Source of the DNA: Mycolicibacterium sp. TY81
GTDB taxonomy: Bacteria; Actinomycetota; Actinomycetes; Mycobacteriales; Mycobacteriaceae
Assembly: GCF_018326285.1 (NCBI RefSeq)
Contig: NZ_AP023362.1
Coordinates: 3,472,001 to 3,536,000, forward strand
DNA length: 64,000 nt
Direction of reading: 5' to 3'
Made by a program: the position numbers and the translations under genes. The notes under the pieces are model-generated. The model saw only the letters and a list, made by a program, of their open reading frames with translations, ran no database searches and had not been told where the DNA came from. Shown in pieces: positions 38,383 through 48,343 of this stretch. Within the stretch, counting starts at the first letter, position 1. Each line of letters opens with the position of its first letter.

Positions 38383-38452
38383 GACGAACATTGTGTCAGG
38401 CCCCCGGGAACCGCCGTTGACACCACCCAGGACGGCGTGGTCAGCTGCGGAA

Positions 38453-39643
38453 GTGAACACCCAGCCCAATGTGTCCACTGACGTCTTCAGTGCAGCCAAG
38501 CTCGGTCCGATCACGTTGCGGAACCGGGTGATCAAGGCGGCGACGTTCGAGGCGGCAACCCCGGATGCGCTGGTCACCGATGATCTGATCCGCTATCACC
38601 GGCTGCCGGCCGCCGGTGGGGTGGGGATGACGACGGTCGCCTATTGCGCGGTGTCCCCGGGCGGTCGCACTGATGGGTGGCAGTTGTGGATGCGCCCCGA
38701 GGCCGTGCCCGGGCTGCGCAGACTCACCGATGCGGTGCACGGCGAGGGGGCGGCGATCAGCGCGCAGATCGGGCACGCCGGCCCGGTCGCCAACCCCCGC
38801 ACCAACAAAGCCACAGCGCTGGCCCCGGTGCGGTTCTTCAACCCGCTGTCGATGCGCTTGGCCAAAAAAGCCACCCGCGCCGACATCGACGCGGTGATGG
38901 CCGCGCACGCGAACGCCGCCCGGTTGGCGATCGAGGCCGGGTTCGACGCCGTGGAAGTCCACTTGGGACACAACTACTTCGCCTCCTCGTTCCTGTCGCC
39001 GTTGATCAACAAGCGCCGCGACGAGTTCGGCGGCTCCCTGTACAACCGGGCCAAGGTGGCCCGCGGCACCGTGGCCGCGGTACGTGAGGCCGTCGGGAAT
39101 CAGATCGCGGTGATCGCCAAACTCACCATGACCGACGGCGTGCGCGGCGGCATCCCCCTCGACGAGTCGCTGCAGACCGCGAAATGGCTCGAGGAGGACG
39201 GCAACCTCGATGCCCTCGAGCTCACCGCGGGCAGCTCGCTCGTGAACCCGATGTACCTGTTCCGCGGCGATGCCCCGGTCAAAGAGTTCGCCGCCAACTT
39301 CAAGCCACCGCTGCGGTGGGGCATCCGGATGAGCGGACACAAGTTCTTCCGCGAATACCCGTACCGGGAGGCGTTCCTGCTCGAGCAGGCCCGCCAGTTC
39401 CGCGCCGAACTGTCGATGCCGCTGATCCTGCTGGGCGGCATCACCAACCGCGACACCATGGATTTGGCCATGGCCGAAGGGTTCGAATTCGTCGCGATGG
39501 GCCGGGCCCTGCTGGCCGAACCGGACCTGCTGAACCGCATCCAAGCCGACAACACCACGAAATCAGGCTGCACACACTGCAATCTGTGCATGCCCACCAT
39601 CTACACCCGGACCCACTGCGTGGTCACCGGCAAGCCGTACTGA
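38453..39643 (+). CDS. NADH:flavin oxidoreductase, old yellow enzyme family
   Basis: A 396-aa FMN TIM-barrel protein, same length as Rv3359, also between folD and mfpA. Seen: the N-terminal [26 protein letters not shown], the [31 protein letters not shown] substrate loop (His/His-Asn type), FMN phosphate part ([32 protein letters not shown]) and a C-terminal CTHCNLC that looks like a cut-down iron-sulfur motif of the DCR type. Reduces enones or related substrates. In M. tuberculosis the relJK toxin-antitoxin pair lies between folD and this gene; here it is absent. Confidence 0.86.
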   Translation: MNTQPNVSTDVFSAAKLGPITLRNRVIKAATFEAATPDALVTDDLIRYHRLPAAGGVGMTTVAYCAVSPGGRTDGWQLWMRPEAVPGLRRLTDAVHGEGAAISAQIGHAGPVANPRTNKATALAPVRFFNPLSMRLAKKATRADIDAVMAAHANAARLAIEAGFDAVEVHLGHNYFASSFLSPLINKRRDEFGGSLYNRAKVARGTVAAVREAVGNQIAVIAKLTMTDGVRGGIPLDESLQTAKWLEEDGNLDALELTAGSSLVNPMYLFRGDAPVKEFAANFKPPLRWGIRMSGHKFFREYPYREAFLLEQARQFRAELSMPLILLGGITNRDTMDLAMAEGFEFVAMGRALLAEPDLLNRIQADNTTKSGCTHCNLCMPTIYTRTHCVVTGKPY

Positions 39644-39692
39644 CCCGGCTGGTCCCCAGGAAAGTCCCCGGCAACGGATAGAGTTGCCTTCG

Positions 39693-42389
39693 ATGACTGG
39701 ACCAGCCGCACTGCCAGCGCTAACCGTTCGCCATGACGCCACCACGCGCACGTTCGCCCCGGGAAACGACGTCGTCGTCGGCCGCGATCTGCGCGCCGAC
39801 TTCCGCGTCGCCCACCCGCTGATCTCGCGCGCACACCTGATGCTGCGTTTCGATCACGGCCGCTGGGTCGCGGTCGACAACGGCAGCCTCAACGGCATGT
39901 ACGTCAACGGGCAGCGTGTCCCGGCCGCCGATCTGCACAACGGCTCGGCGGTGAACATCGGTAACCCCGACGGACCGCTGCTGACCTTCGAGGTCGGCCA
40001 GCACCTGGGCCCGGCCGGCACGCCGCCGACGACGTCCATGCCCGTCGCCCCGACGCCGTCGACCAACCACCGGCCCAGCGCGACCTGGCCCAGCCAGCAG
40101 CCGTACACGCCGCCGTCGGCGGCACAGCAGCGCTACCCGAGCGGTCCGCAGACCTTCAGCCCGTCGGGTCCGCAGCCGCAGTATCCGAGTGGCCCGCAGC
40201 CGCAGTATGGCCAGCAACAGCCACCGCGCTACCCGACCGGCCCCCAGCAGTACGCGCCGCCGTCGGCGCCGATGTCGCGGCCGGCGCCGGCGCGCGTCGT
40301 TCCTGAAGAGTCGAGCTCGCCTGCCACCCAGTTCGGGCCGACCGCCGTCGCGCGGCCCAGCGAGAACAACCTCGGCACGACGATGCTCAAGATCCTGCGG
40401 CCCGGCCGCAACGCCGAGGTGCCGGCGGGGGCCATCAAGATCGGTCGCGGCACCGACAACGACATCGTCATCCCCGACGTCCTGGCATCGCGACACCACG
40501 CGACCTTGGTTCCGTCTGCGGGCGGCGGCGCCCAGATCATCGACAACCGCAGCATCAACGGCACCTTCGTCAACGGCCAGCGGGTCGAAGAGGCGATGCT
40601 CCGCGACGGCGACACCGTCACCATCGGTAACGTCGACCTCGTCTACAGCGGTGGCACCCTGGCCCGCCGCACCGTCACCACCGCGGACACCCGCACCGGT
40701 GGGCTCGAGGTCCACGGCCTGACGTGGACCATCGAGGGCAACAAGACCCTGCTGAACAACATCTCGCTGGACGCCCGCCCCGGCACGCTGACCGCGGTGA
40801 TCGGCCCGTCGGGCGCCGGCAAGTCGACGTTCTCCAAGCAGGTCGCCGGCCTGACGCATCCGACCAGTGGCACCGTCACGTTCGAGGGCCACGACATCCA
40901 TGCCGAGTACGCCTCGCTGCGGTCCCGAATCGGCATGGTGCCGCAGGACGATGTGGTGCACGGTTCGTTGACCGTCCGGCAGGCCCTGATGTACGCCGCC
41001 GAGCTGCGGCTGCCACCGGACACCACGAAGGAAGACCGCGAGCAGGTCGTCATGCAGGTGCTCGAAGAGCTCGAGATGACGAAGCATCTGGACACCCGGG
41101 TGGAGAAACTCTCCGGCGGTCAGCGCAAGCGTGCTTCGGTGGCGCTCGAGCTGCTGACCGGGCCGTCGTTGCTGATCCTGGATGAGCCGACGTCCGGTCT
41201 GGACCCGGCGCTGGACCGCCAGGTGATGACCATGCTGCGCCAGCTGGCCGATGCCGGTCGTGTGGTTCTGGTGGTCACGCACTCGCTGACCTACCTGGAC
41301 GTCTGCGATCAGGTGCTGCTGTTGGCACCGGGCGGCATGACGGCCTTCTGCGGCCCGCCGAGCCAGATCGGTCCCGAACTGGGCACCACCAACTGGGCCG
41401 ACATTTTCTCGTCGGTTGCCGGCGATCCGGAAGCGGCCCACCAACGATTCCTGGAACGCTCCGGCCCGCCGCCGCCGCAGCCACCCGCGGCAACACCGGC
41501 AGACCTGGGTGCGCCGGCGAAGACGTCGCTGCTGCGCCAGTTCTCCACCATCGCCCGACGACAGGTGAAGCTGGTCCTGGCCGACCGCGCCTACACCGCG
41601 TTCCTGCTGTTCTTGCCGTTCATCATGGGCGTGCTGTCACTGTCGGTGCCCGGCGGCGGCCCGAACAAGTCCAGCGTGGGCTTCGGCAAACCGCTCCCGG
41701 CCGGCCCGCCTGATTTCGGCGCCGCGCCGAGCGAGCCGGGCCAGATCCTGGTGATGATGAACGTCGGCGCCATCTTCATGGGCACCGCACTGACCATTCG
41801 CGCTCTGATCGGTGAGCGGGCGATCTTCCGGCGGGAACAGGCCGTCGGCCTGTCCACCACCGCGTACCTGGCGGCGAAGGTCGCGGTGTTCACTGCCTTC
41901 GCCGTCGTCCAGTCGTCCATCGTCGTGGCCATCACGATCATGGGCAAAGGCTGGGGCGCCGGAGCGGTCACGAACGGTTCGGTGATACCGAGCCGCAGCC
42001 TCGAGATGTTCGTCGACATCTCGATGACGTGTGTGGCCGCGGCCATGACGGGTCTGGCGTTGTCCGGTCTGGCCAAATCCGCCGAGCAGATCATGCCGCT
42101 GCTCGTGGTGGCCGTCATGAGCCAGTTGGTGTTCTCGGGCGGCTTGATTCCGGTCACCGGCCGCGTGGTGCTCGACCAGTTGTCCTGGCTCACGCCGGCA
42201 CGGTGGGGTTTCGCATCGTCGGCCTCGACCATCGATCTGACCAGATTGGTCCCCGAGCCGGTGCTGCCCAATGACAAGTTCTGGCACCACACCACCGGCG
42301 CGTGGTGGACCGACATCGGTGCCCTGCTGCTGCTGTCGGCCTGCTATCTCGGCTTCGTGCGCTGGCGGATCCGTCTGAAGGCCGACTAG
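39693..42389 (+). CDS. FHA-ABC exporter (Rv1747-like)
   Basis: An 898-aa ABCG-type half transporter with two N-terminal forkhead-associated domains. FHA1 spans about 10-100 (GRD, SRAH, N-G-M-Y-VNG), then a Pro/Gln/Ser/Thr linker to about 225, FHA2 about 228-320 (GRGTDND, SRHH, NGTFVNG), nucleotide domain about 335-575 (GPSGAGKST, signature LSGGQRKRAS, LLILDEPTSGLD) and a six-helix membrane domain from about 640. In M. tuberculosis the protein kinase PknF phosphorylates linker threonines and FHA domains bind them; Rv1747 exports PIMs or lipo-oligosaccharide. No kinase gene is adjacent here. ATG 39693 chosen over TTG 39684. Confidence 0.92.
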   Translation: MTGPAALPALTVRHDATTRTFAPGNDVVVGRDLRADFRVAHPLISRAHLMLRFDHGRWVAVDNGSLNGMYVNGQRVPAADLHNGSAVNIGNPDGPLLTFEVGQHLGPAGTPPTTSMPVAPTPSTNHRPSATWPSQQPYTPPSAAQQRYPSGPQTFSPSGPQPQYPSGPQPQYGQQQPPRYPTGPQQYAPPSAPMSRPAPARVVPEESSSPATQFGPTAVARPSENNLGTTMLKILRPGRNAEVPAGAIKIGRGTDNDIVIPDVLASRHHATLVPSAGGGAQIIDNRSINGTFVNGQRVEEAMLRDGDTVTIGNVDLVYSGGTLARRTVTTADTRTGGLEVHGLTWTIEGNKTLLNNISLDARPGTLTAVIGPSGAGKSTFSKQVAGLTHPTSGTVTFEGHDIHAEYASLRSRIGMVPQDDVVHGSLTVRQALMYAAELRLPPDTTKEDREQVVMQVLEELEMTKHLDTRVEKLSGGQRKRASVALELLTGPSLLILDEPTSGLDPALDRQVMTMLRQLADAGRVVLVVTHSLTYLDVCDQVLLLAPGGMTAFCGPPSQIGPELGTTNWADIFSSVAGDPEAAHQRFLERSGPPPPQPPAATPADLGAPAKTSLLRQFSTIARRQVKLVLADRAYTAFLLFLPFIMGVLSLSVPGGGPNKSSVGFGKPLPAGPPDFGAAPSEPGQILVMMNVGAIFMGTALTIRALIGERAIFRREQAVGLSTTAYLAAKVAVFTAFAVVQSSIVVAITIMGKGWGAGAVTNGSVIPSRSLEMFVDISMTCVAAAMTGLALSGLAKSAEQIMPLLVVAVMSQLVFSGGLIPVTGRVVLDQLSWLTPARWGFASSASTIDLTRLVPEPVLPNDKFWHHTTGAWWTDIGALLLLSACYLGFVRWRIRLKAD

Positions 42390-42392
42390 GGG

Positions 42393-42962
42393 CTAGCTGG
42401 ACAGGTCCAGGCCGTGGGCGACGGCGTAGGCGATGGCCTGATCGACGTCGATGCGGGCGCCCCGCAACCCGGCGGTGGTCCAGAACGTCGCATCGGTGCG
42501 GGCCGCGCGGAGGTCCGCCTGTTCGAACTTCGCGTCCTGCACCCGCGCGCCGCGTAGATCGGCGGCGCGTAGCACGGCCTTGCGCAGGTCGGTGCCGACG
42601 AGCGAGGCCTCGGACAGCCGGCAGTCGGTCAGATCCACCGCACGGAGATCGCAACCGGCCAGCACCGCGAGCCGCAGGTCGACCTCGACCATGGTGATGG
42701 GCCGCATCGAGCACTCGGTGAACGTCGACCCCAGCAAGGTGCAGTGCCGGAACGTGCTGTGCGCCAGCCTTGTCCGCCGGAAGGTGCAGTTGCGGAACGC
42801 CGAGCCCGAATGCTCGGATTCGGTGAGGTCGACGCCGCTGAAGTCGCAGTCGGTGAAGACGACGCGCTCGGTGCGCAGCCGGCTCAGGTCACCGTCGTAT
42901 TCGTCGCGAAAGACGACTCCGGTGAATTCCGTGTCTTGCCAGTGCTCGTCGGGAACCGTCAC
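42393..42962 (-). CDS. mfpA: pentapeptide-repeat gyrase-protection protein MfpA
   Basis: A 189-aa right-handed beta-helix of A(D/N)Lxx repeats, e.g. DFSGVDLTESEHSGSAFRNCTF and DLRKAVLRAADLRGARVQDAKF; dimer-forming C-terminal helices end in VDVDQAIAYAVAHGLDL. It matches M. tuberculosis MfpA (Rv3361c), which mimics DNA, binds gyrase and gives fluoroquinolone tolerance. GTG 42962 starts VTVPDEHWQDTEF; no strong ribosome site, possibly leaderless. In M. tuberculosis and M. smegmatis it ends the mfpEDCBA operon; here a plus-strand gene separates it from mfpB, so it needs its own promoter. Confidence 0.93.
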   Translation of the reverse strand: MTVPDEHWQDTEFTGVVFRDEYDGDLSRLRTERVVFTDCDFSGVDLTESEHSGSAFRNCTFRRTRLAHSTFRHCTLLGSTFTECSMRPITMVEVDLRLAVLAGCDLRAVDLTDCRLSEASLVGTDLRKAVLRAADLRGARVQDAKFEQADLRAARTDATFWTTAGLRGARIDVDQAIAYAVAHGLDLSS

Positions 42963-42982
42963 GTGTTCGTACGATAGCCCCC

Positions 42983-43783
42983 ATGGCAGACATGGCACGC
43001 CCCGCTGACCGCCTGTCGAGACGTGGTTTTCTCACGCTGACCGCAGCCGGACTGGCCGCGTCACTGAGCACCCCGATTGCCTTGGCCGACAACGGCAAAC
43101 CCGTCGGCTCCGCCGGCAACGGCAAACTGATCGACTTCACACATCTGCAGGTGCCCGTCGACCAGGTGGTCGCCGCCGGCTACACCGGTGTCATCGTCTA
43201 CGTGTCGGAACTACGGCCGGGCGCCACCTTCGACTTCAAGCCCGTCAGCCGCGGCTACACCGACGCGCTGCGGGCCGCGGGCCTGCAGGTGGTGAGCGTC
43301 TACCAGTACGGCAAACCGGGCTGGGTCAACAGCCCGTCGGACTACACCCGCGGCTTCGACGGCGGCGTGGCCGACGCCCGCACCGCGCTGAGCCTGCATG
43401 GGGCAGCCGGTGGCCCGGACACCGCGCCGATCTTCTTCAGCGTCGACGAGGACATCTCCGCCGACACGTGGAAAAACGTTGCGCTGCAATGGTTCAAGGG
43501 CATCAATTCGGTGCTCGGGGTGCAGCGCACCGGAATCTACGGCGGCGCCCGTCAGGTCACCTGGGCGGCCGACGACGGCGTCATCGGCCGCTCCGCCACG
43601 CCCGGACATCGGTGGGCCTGGCAGACACGGGCGTGGTCCGGTGGCGCCCGCGCGCCGATGGCGGTGCTGTATCAGGCGACGGTCGTGACGGCGTCCGATC
43701 CGGGCACCATGATCGGCGACATCCACGTCGACGAGGACGACATCCTGGCTGCCGACTATGGTCAGTGGGACCTGGCCCGTTAG
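42983..43783 (+). CDS. Tat-exported DUF1906 glycoside-hydrolase-like protein (Rv2525c-like)
   Basis: A 266-aa protein with a twin-arginine signal (SRRGFLTLTAAGLAASL) and a DUF1906 TIM-barrel domain: GKLIDFTHLQVPVDQVVAAGYTGVIVYVSE, YQYGKPGW, and a FSVDEDIS acid pair in the place of the lysozyme-type active site. It fits Rv2525c, a Tat substrate of the M. tuberculosis envelope with a glycoside-hydrolase-like fold. Its 3' end overlaps mfpB by 4 nt and its start is 20 nt from the mfpA start, so it lies exactly between mfpB and mfpA. ATG 42992 is an alternative. Confidence 0.88.
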   Translation: MADMARPADRLSRRGFLTLTAAGLAASLSTPIALADNGKPVGSAGNGKLIDFTHLQVPVDQVVAAGYTGVIVYVSELRPGATFDFKPVSRGYTDALRAAGLQVVSVYQYGKPGWVNSPSDYTRGFDGGVADARTALSLHGAAGGPDTAPIFFSVDEDISADTWKNVALQWFKGINSVLGVQRTGIYGGARQVTWAADDGVIGRSATPGHRWAWQTRAWSGGARAPMAVLYQATVVTASDPGTMIGDIHVDEDDILAADYGQWDLAR

Positions 43784-44358
43784 GCCGGGGCGCCCAGCCG
43801 CGTCAGCGCGTATTCGGTGACGGTGATGAGCGCGTCGCGCGCCGACTGCCGCTGCCGCGCGTCGACGGTGACTACCGGAATGTGGTCGGCCAATGCCAGC
43901 GCCTTACGGACCGCATGGCCGGGATGCCTTGGCGCGCCGTCGAATTCGTTGACGGCGATGATGAACGGCAGACCGCGCGCCTCGAAGAAGTCGACGGCGG
44001 CGAAGCTGTCCTGCAGCCGGCGGACGTCGACCAGGATGATCGCGCCGATGGCGCCGCGCACCAAGTCGTCCCACATGAACCAGAAGCGGCGCTGCCCCGG
44101 TGTGCCGAACAGGTAGAGCACCAGGTCGTCCGCCAGCGTGATGCGGCCGAAGTCCATGGCCACCGTGGTGGTGTTCTTGTCGGGGGTGCCGGCGAGGGCG
44201 TCGACGCCGACCGAGGCGTTGGTGACGATGGCCTCGGTGCGCAGCGGCATGATCTCGGAGACCGCGCCGACGAACGTCGTCTTACCGGCACCGAACCCAC
44301 CCGAGATGACGATCTTCGTCGACGCGGGGGCGTGCCGATCAGAGTGCCCGTAGGCCAC
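43780..44358 (-). CDS. mfpB: Ras-like GTPase of the mfp conservon
   Basis: A 192-aa small GTPase: P-loop GGFGAGKTT (20-28), switch region TTTVAMDFGRI, G3-like FGTPGQRRFWFMWDDL, G4 VNEFDG (NKxD replaced by NExD). MglA-like GTPases of conservons respond to roadblock and sensor proteins. In M. smegmatis MfpB interacts with MfpA and in the GTP form modulates its effect on gyrase. Starts with GTG, overlapping mfpC by 20 nt. Confidence 0.92.
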   Translation of the reverse strand: MAYGHSDRHAPASTKIVISGGFGAGKTTFVGAVSEIMPLRTEAIVTNASVGVDALAGTPDKNTTTVAMDFGRITLADDLVLYLFGTPGQRRFWFMWDDLVRGAIGAIILVDVRRLQDSFAAVDFFEARGLPFIIAVNEFDGAPRHPGHAVRKALALADHIPVVTVDARQRQSARDALITVTEYALTRLGAPA

Positions 44359-44725
44359 GCAGTGTCCTCCCGATCAAGTCACGCCGGTCGTCGATGCTCG
44401 CCGTGGTGCCGAGCGTGGCGTGTACTTGAAGATAACCCTGCGTGACGAGGTCGCCGATCAGCACACGCGCAACACCGAGTGGTATTGCTAACTTTGCCGC
44501 GACCTCGGCCACCGAGGGCCGGGTGGAACCGAGTTTGAGAATTTCGCCGCGCACGTCGTTGCCGGGCCAGTGCGTCGCCGGGGCGCCCGCCAGCGGATAG
44601 ATCGGCGCCTCCATGGGCAGCTCGATCTCGGTGGTGGTCCGGCCCGCGGTCAGCGTGTAGGGCCGCACCAGACTGGGCTGCTCCGCGGTGAATGCGGACT
44701 CCCAGGCGTCAGATGTCGGCTCCAT
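44339..44725 (-). CDS. mfpC: DUF742 protein of the mfp conservon
   Basis: A 128-aa winged-helix-like protein: LVRPYTLTAGRTT at the N-terminus and RPSVAEVAAKLAIPLGVARVLIGDLVTQGYLQVH in the middle are the DUF742 signature. Its place between the roadblock and GTPase genes is invariant in actinobacterial conservons. Role is probably adaptor to the GTPase. Nine nt after mfpD. Confidence 0.92.
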   Translation of the reverse strand: MEPTSDAWESAFTAEQPSLVRPYTLTAGRTTTEIELPMEAPIYPLAGAPATHWPGNDVRGEILKLGSTRPSVAEVAAKLAIPLGVARVLIGDLVTQGYLQVHATLGTTASIDDRRDLIGRTLRGLRAL

Positions 44726-44734
44726 GAGGTGTCC

Positions 44735-45133
44735 TTATCGGGTCCTGCGGGCAGACTGCACGACGGTCCCGACGCGTTCGACGAGGATCGCCATCTCGTA
44801 GCCGATCTGGCCGATGTCGCACGACCGGGTCGCCAGCGTCGCGAGGTTCGAGCCGTCGCCGACGCGCATCAGCAACAGGTATCCGTGCTCCATCTCGACC
44901 ACGGACTGCAGTACGTGCCCGCCGTCGAACAGCTGGGAGGCGCCGGTGGCCAGACTGGCCAGCCCGGAGGCGACGGCCGCGAGTTGGTCGGCACGCTCGG
45001 TGGGCATCCGCGAACTCGCGGCCATCAGCAGTCCGTCGGCCGACACCAGGATGGCGTGCGCCACCCCCGACACCTCGTCGGCGAACTTCGTGACCAGCCA
45101 ATCCAGCGACTCGCGCTGCGTCGTACGTGTCAT
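44735..45133 (-). CDS. mfpD: roadblock/LC7 protein of the mfp conservon
   Basis: A 132-aa roadblock protein: [52 protein letters not shown] is the MglB-like core, likely a dimer that acts on the MfpB GTPase. ATG 45133 overlaps the mfpE stop by one base, which fixes the start. Length is typical. Confidence 0.93.
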   Translation of the reverse strand: MTRTTQRESLDWLVTKFADEVSGVAHAILVSADGLLMAASSRMPTERADQLAAVASGLASLATGASQLFDGGHVLQSVVEMEHGYLLLMRVGDGSNLATLATRSCDIGQIGYEMAILVERVGTVVQSARRTR

Positions 45134-47832
45134 CACCGGCCTCCCGTGTCCCGGGACTGTGACCGGCCCGCGTGCACGCCGCCGAAATGTCCGCTGATGC
45201 TGGCCCGCACTGCGGCGGGATCCCGCCGCAGTGTTCCCTCGTCGGAGCCTTCGGGGTGTCCGCCCTCGTCGGGCGCGCCGGGGACCAGCCGGGCACCGGG
45301 CTGGCGGACCGGCAGGCCCGCCTCGGTGTGCTCGACGACCGGCGCGTCCTGCGCGGCGGCCGCCGCCGACCAGCCCTGGTCCCACACGGTCTGCCAGTCG
45401 AGGTCGGTGCTGTTCGCCAACTGGGTGGGATCGTCGATCAGCCATTCCGAGAGCATCTTCTGGTAGATGGCGTCCTCACTTCCGGCGGTGGGGCTCGGCT
45501 GGGGCGTCGGGGCGGGACGGACCGGCGGCGCAGGCGGGGGCGTCGGGCGGACCGGCTCCGGCGCCGGACGCGCGGGTTCGGGCGCCGCGGGCGGCGTCTG
45601 GGCCCGGGCGGCAAAGAACGACGACGTGTCGGTCGGCGCCTGAGCGGGCCGCTCGGCAGGCGACTCGGTACGGCCGGCGATGCCGCTGGCTCCCGGATTG
45701 CGCTGCGGCAGGTTGACGCCGCTGAGGTCGCCCGCGTCGGCCGTTCCGGCACCGAAGCCGTTGCGGGTTTGCGGTTCCACGAATGCCGGTTCCACCGAGG
45801 GCGCGGGCGGCGCCGGGGGCTGAGCGAGCGGCTGCGCCACGGCGCCGAACGTCGCGAACCCGCCGGTGTCGGGACCCAGGCCCGGGAGGTCGGTCACGCC
45901 GGTCTCGGCGGTCGACGAGCCGTCCCAGTAGGTGCCGAAGTCCGGGATGGCGGGCAGCCCGGCCTGCAACTCGACCGGGACGTAGATGCCGGCGGTGGTG
46001 CCCGAATCGGGATCGCCTTCGACGGTGTCGCGCAGCCGGACGACCAGCCCGTGCTGGGTGGCCAGCCGGCCGACGACGAACAGGCCCATGTGCCGCGCGG
46101 TGTACGTGTTGACCTCGCCGCCGGAACGCAGACGGCTGTTGGCCATGCGGAGATCGGCTTCGGTCATGCCGAGACCGCTGTCGCTGACCTCGATCACCAG
46201 GGCGCCGTTGGGCGCATGCACCGCCGAGACCTGGACCTCCGAACTCGGCGGCGAGTACCGCAACGCGTTGTCCAGCAGCTCGGCCATCATGTGCACCAGG
46301 TCGCCGGCGACCGAACCGTGAATCTCGGTGTCGGGCGCCGCGACGATGGCCACGCGGGTGTAGTCCTCGACCTCGGACGCCGCGGCGTTGATCACGGCGG
46401 TCACCGGCACCGGCTCGCCCTGCTCGTGTGGCACGTTGGTGCCCGCCAGCACCAGCAGGTTGGCCCCGTTGCGCCGCATCCGCGCGGCCAGGTGGTCCAG
46501 CCGGAACAGTTTGGACAGCCGCTGCGGGTCCTGTTCGTCACGCTCCAGTTGGTCGATGACGGTCAGCTGCTGGTCGATCAACGACCGACTGCGCCGCGAC
46601 AGCGTCTCGAACATGTCGCTGACCTGAAGCTGCAGCCGGGCCTGCTCGCCGGCCAGCAGCACGGCCTGCTCGTGCAGCTCGTCGACCGCGTGGGCCACCT
46701 GCCCGATCTCCTCGGTGCTCTGCACCGGCAGCGGGCGGACCGTCACGTCGGCGCCGGACCGGACCTCGTCGAGTTCGCGGACCAGGTCCTCGTGGGCGAC
46801 CTTGAGGGCGCTGGTGCGCAGGCGCCGCAGCGGCCGGATCAGTGTCCGCGCCATGTACAACACGATGAGCAGGGCCAGCACCATGACGGCACCGACGATG
46901 GCCGAATCGCGGACGGCTTCGGTGCGCTTCGCGGTGGCCTGGTCGTCGACCGCCGAGACGACGGTCTTGGACACACTGTCGAGCAGCTTCCCGGCGATGC
47001 CGCTGGTGGTCTGGATCGACTGGCTCAGGTCGGGATTGTTGACCAGCTGCACGTTCGGGTCGGACATCATCGACATCCGCTTGACCATCTCCTGGGCCAG
47101 CTTCTGCGCGTCGGGCGAGCCGACACCCAGCACTTCACTCATGCCGAACAACGTCGACGGCTCCGTGCCCGCCAGGGTGGTCATCGAGCTGCGCAGTTCG
47201 TTGTCCGGCAGCTCGCCGCCGAGGGTGACGAGCAACTGCTGCATCATCATCTGGCCGCGGGCGCCGACGGCCCGGCTCAGGCCCTGCGTCTGGGCGCGGA
47301 TCTTCTCGTCGTCGATGCGTACCGAACCGGTGATGGTGTCCTCGGCGGTCAGCAGGATCGGCGCGTACAACGTCACCCGTTCGCGCAGCCCGATGCTGTT
47401 GGTCGCGACCTTGTTGAGCAGGCCCTGACCACCGTCGAGCAGGGTCTTGATGCCGGTACCGACGTCGGTCGCGACGTCGGTGTCCGACAGCCGGTGCTGC
47501 AGACGTCGTTTGCTCTCGTCGTAGGCGCTCAGCGCCTGCTGCGCATCGCCGCCGGTGGACGTGGCCAGCAGCGCGGCGTCGAACGTCGCCATGTAGTTCT
47601 CGATGGCGGGCACCATTTCGGCGCGGTCCGCCGCGCGGCGCAAATCCGCGGCGTCCGTCCAGCCGGAATAGATGCGCATTCCGCCGAACGTGCCGGCCAG
47701 CACCAGAGGCACAAAGGCGATGGCGAAAACTTTCCAGGCGACGGGCCAATTCGACGGCGCGAAGCGGGACGGGCGTTTGGCGGGCGCGCGGGTGATCTGG
47801 TCGGCTGCCGAAAACTGTTGCGCAGCAGTCAT
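45133..47832 (-). CDS. mfpE: membrane histidine-kinase-like sensor of the mfp conservon
   Basis: An 899-aa protein. Two transmembrane helices (about 30-52 and 312-332) bracket a roughly 255-residue outer sensing domain (NIT-like, all alpha); then HAMP, a helical part with [53 protein letters not shown], HATPase_c (N box [35 protein letters not shown]), and a long Pro/Ala-rich tail after about 645. It fits Rv3365c. There is no ordinary HisKA His, as usual for conservon kinases. It heads the operon; 234 nt of leader follow upstream. Confidence 0.93.
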   Translation of the reverse strand: MTAAQQFSAADQITRAPAKRPSRFAPSNWPVAWKVFAIAFVPLVLAGTFGGMRIYSGWTDAADLRRAADRAEMVPAIENYMATFDAALLATSTGGDAQQALSAYDESKRRLQHRLSDTDVATDVGTGIKTLLDGGQGLLNKVATNSIGLRERVTLYAPILLTAEDTITGSVRIDDEKIRAQTQGLSRAVGARGQMMMQQLLVTLGGELPDNELRSSMTTLAGTEPSTLFGMSEVLGVGSPDAQKLAQEMVKRMSMMSDPNVQLVNNPDLSQSIQTTSGIAGKLLDSVSKTVVSAVDDQATAKRTEAVRDSAIVGAVMVLALLIVLYMARTLIRPLRRLRTSALKVAHEDLVRELDEVRSGADVTVRPLPVQSTEEIGQVAHAVDELHEQAVLLAGEQARLQLQVSDMFETLSRRSRSLIDQQLTVIDQLERDEQDPQRLSKLFRLDHLAARMRRNGANLLVLAGTNVPHEQGEPVPVTAVINAAASEVEDYTRVAIVAAPDTEIHGSVAGDLVHMMAELLDNALRYSPPSSEVQVSAVHAPNGALVIEVSDSGLGMTEADLRMANSRLRSGGEVNTYTARHMGLFVVGRLATQHGLVVRLRDTVEGDPDSGTTAGIYVPVELQAGLPAIPDFGTYWDGSSTAETGVTDLPGLGPDTGGFATFGAVAQPLAQPPAPPAPSVEPAFVEPQTRNGFGAGTADAGDLSGVNLPQRNPGASGIAGRTESPAERPAQAPTDTSSFFAARAQTPPAAPEPARPAPEPVRPTPPPAPPVRPAPTPQPSPTAGSEDAIYQKMLSEWLIDDPTQLANSTDLDWQTVWDQGWSAAAAAQDAPVVEHTEAGLPVRQPGARLVPGAPDEGGHPEGSDEGTLRRDPAAVRASISGHFGGVHAGRSQSRDTGGR

Positions 47833-47998
47833 CGCGGCTCGGCTTTCCCGCCGGCCATGGGTCCGCGATCGGTTACAGGCGCTTGGTTCATATTGGTGTT
47901 CCCCGCCGGATTATCAGCCCACTCGGGCACGGGAAATCCGCCTGGCAATCTGTCGCAGTATGACAGCGATGAGCAGCCGTTTCCATGCTTCACATCCA

Positions 47999-48013
47999 AC
48001 GAACAGCGTTCGT
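47999..48013. promoter_or_regulatory. inverted repeat upstream of mfpE
   Basis: ACGAAC-AGC-GTTCGT, perfect 6-bp arms, about 170 nt before the mfpE start. It resembles half of an SOS box (GAAC...GTTC), but the spacer is 3 nt and not 4, so LexA binding is doubtful. Weak candidate for mfp control. Confidence 0.4.
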
Positions 48014-48066
48014 GACCTATGTGTTGCACAGTTGTGTGGTAAGAGCGTGCAGATTCGATCGAATGG

Positions 48067-48334
48067 TCAGGCGATGCGTTTGAGCAGCGCCCAGTTGACG
48101 ACCGGGACCACCAACTCAACCGGAATCATCGCGACATAGAAGATGTGCGGGACGCCGGTCTGCCAGATCGCGAGCAACCGCGCCAGTCCCCCGGCCAGGA
48201 ACAATGCCCCCAGCACATGCTCTGTCGCGGCGCGCCGGGGCAGGTCCGCGGCCGCCCAGACGAATCCGCCACCGAAACCGATGAACAACACGGCATAGAA
48301 CCGCAGATCGCTATCGATGGTGGCGTTGACGGGT
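48067..48334 (-). pseudogene. DUF4345-like membrane protein, C-terminal fragment cut by IS256
   Basis: Three transmembrane helices are coded (YAVLFIGFGGGFVWAAAD, HVLGALFLAGGLARLLAIW, IFYVAMIPVELVVPVVNWALL), with the family DSDLRFYAVLF start of the second helix. Joining to the fragment at 49806-49903 over one CCACCACCG copy gives an intact 121-aa DUF4345-like protein in frame (APSIIGGGPVNATIDSD). The apparent longer frame is IS sequence. Function unknown. Confidence 0.88.
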
Positions 48335-48343
48335 CCACCACCG

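Noticed and set aside
47999..48013. SOS box upstream of mfpE
   Set aside because: The GAAC/GTTC arms are 3 nt apart and not 4, so it does not fit the LexA consensus; kept only as an inverted repeat.
45172..48015. A 947-aa plus-strand frame opposite mfpE
   Set aside because: Antisense shadow with Arg/Gly/His-rich composition and no recognisable domain.
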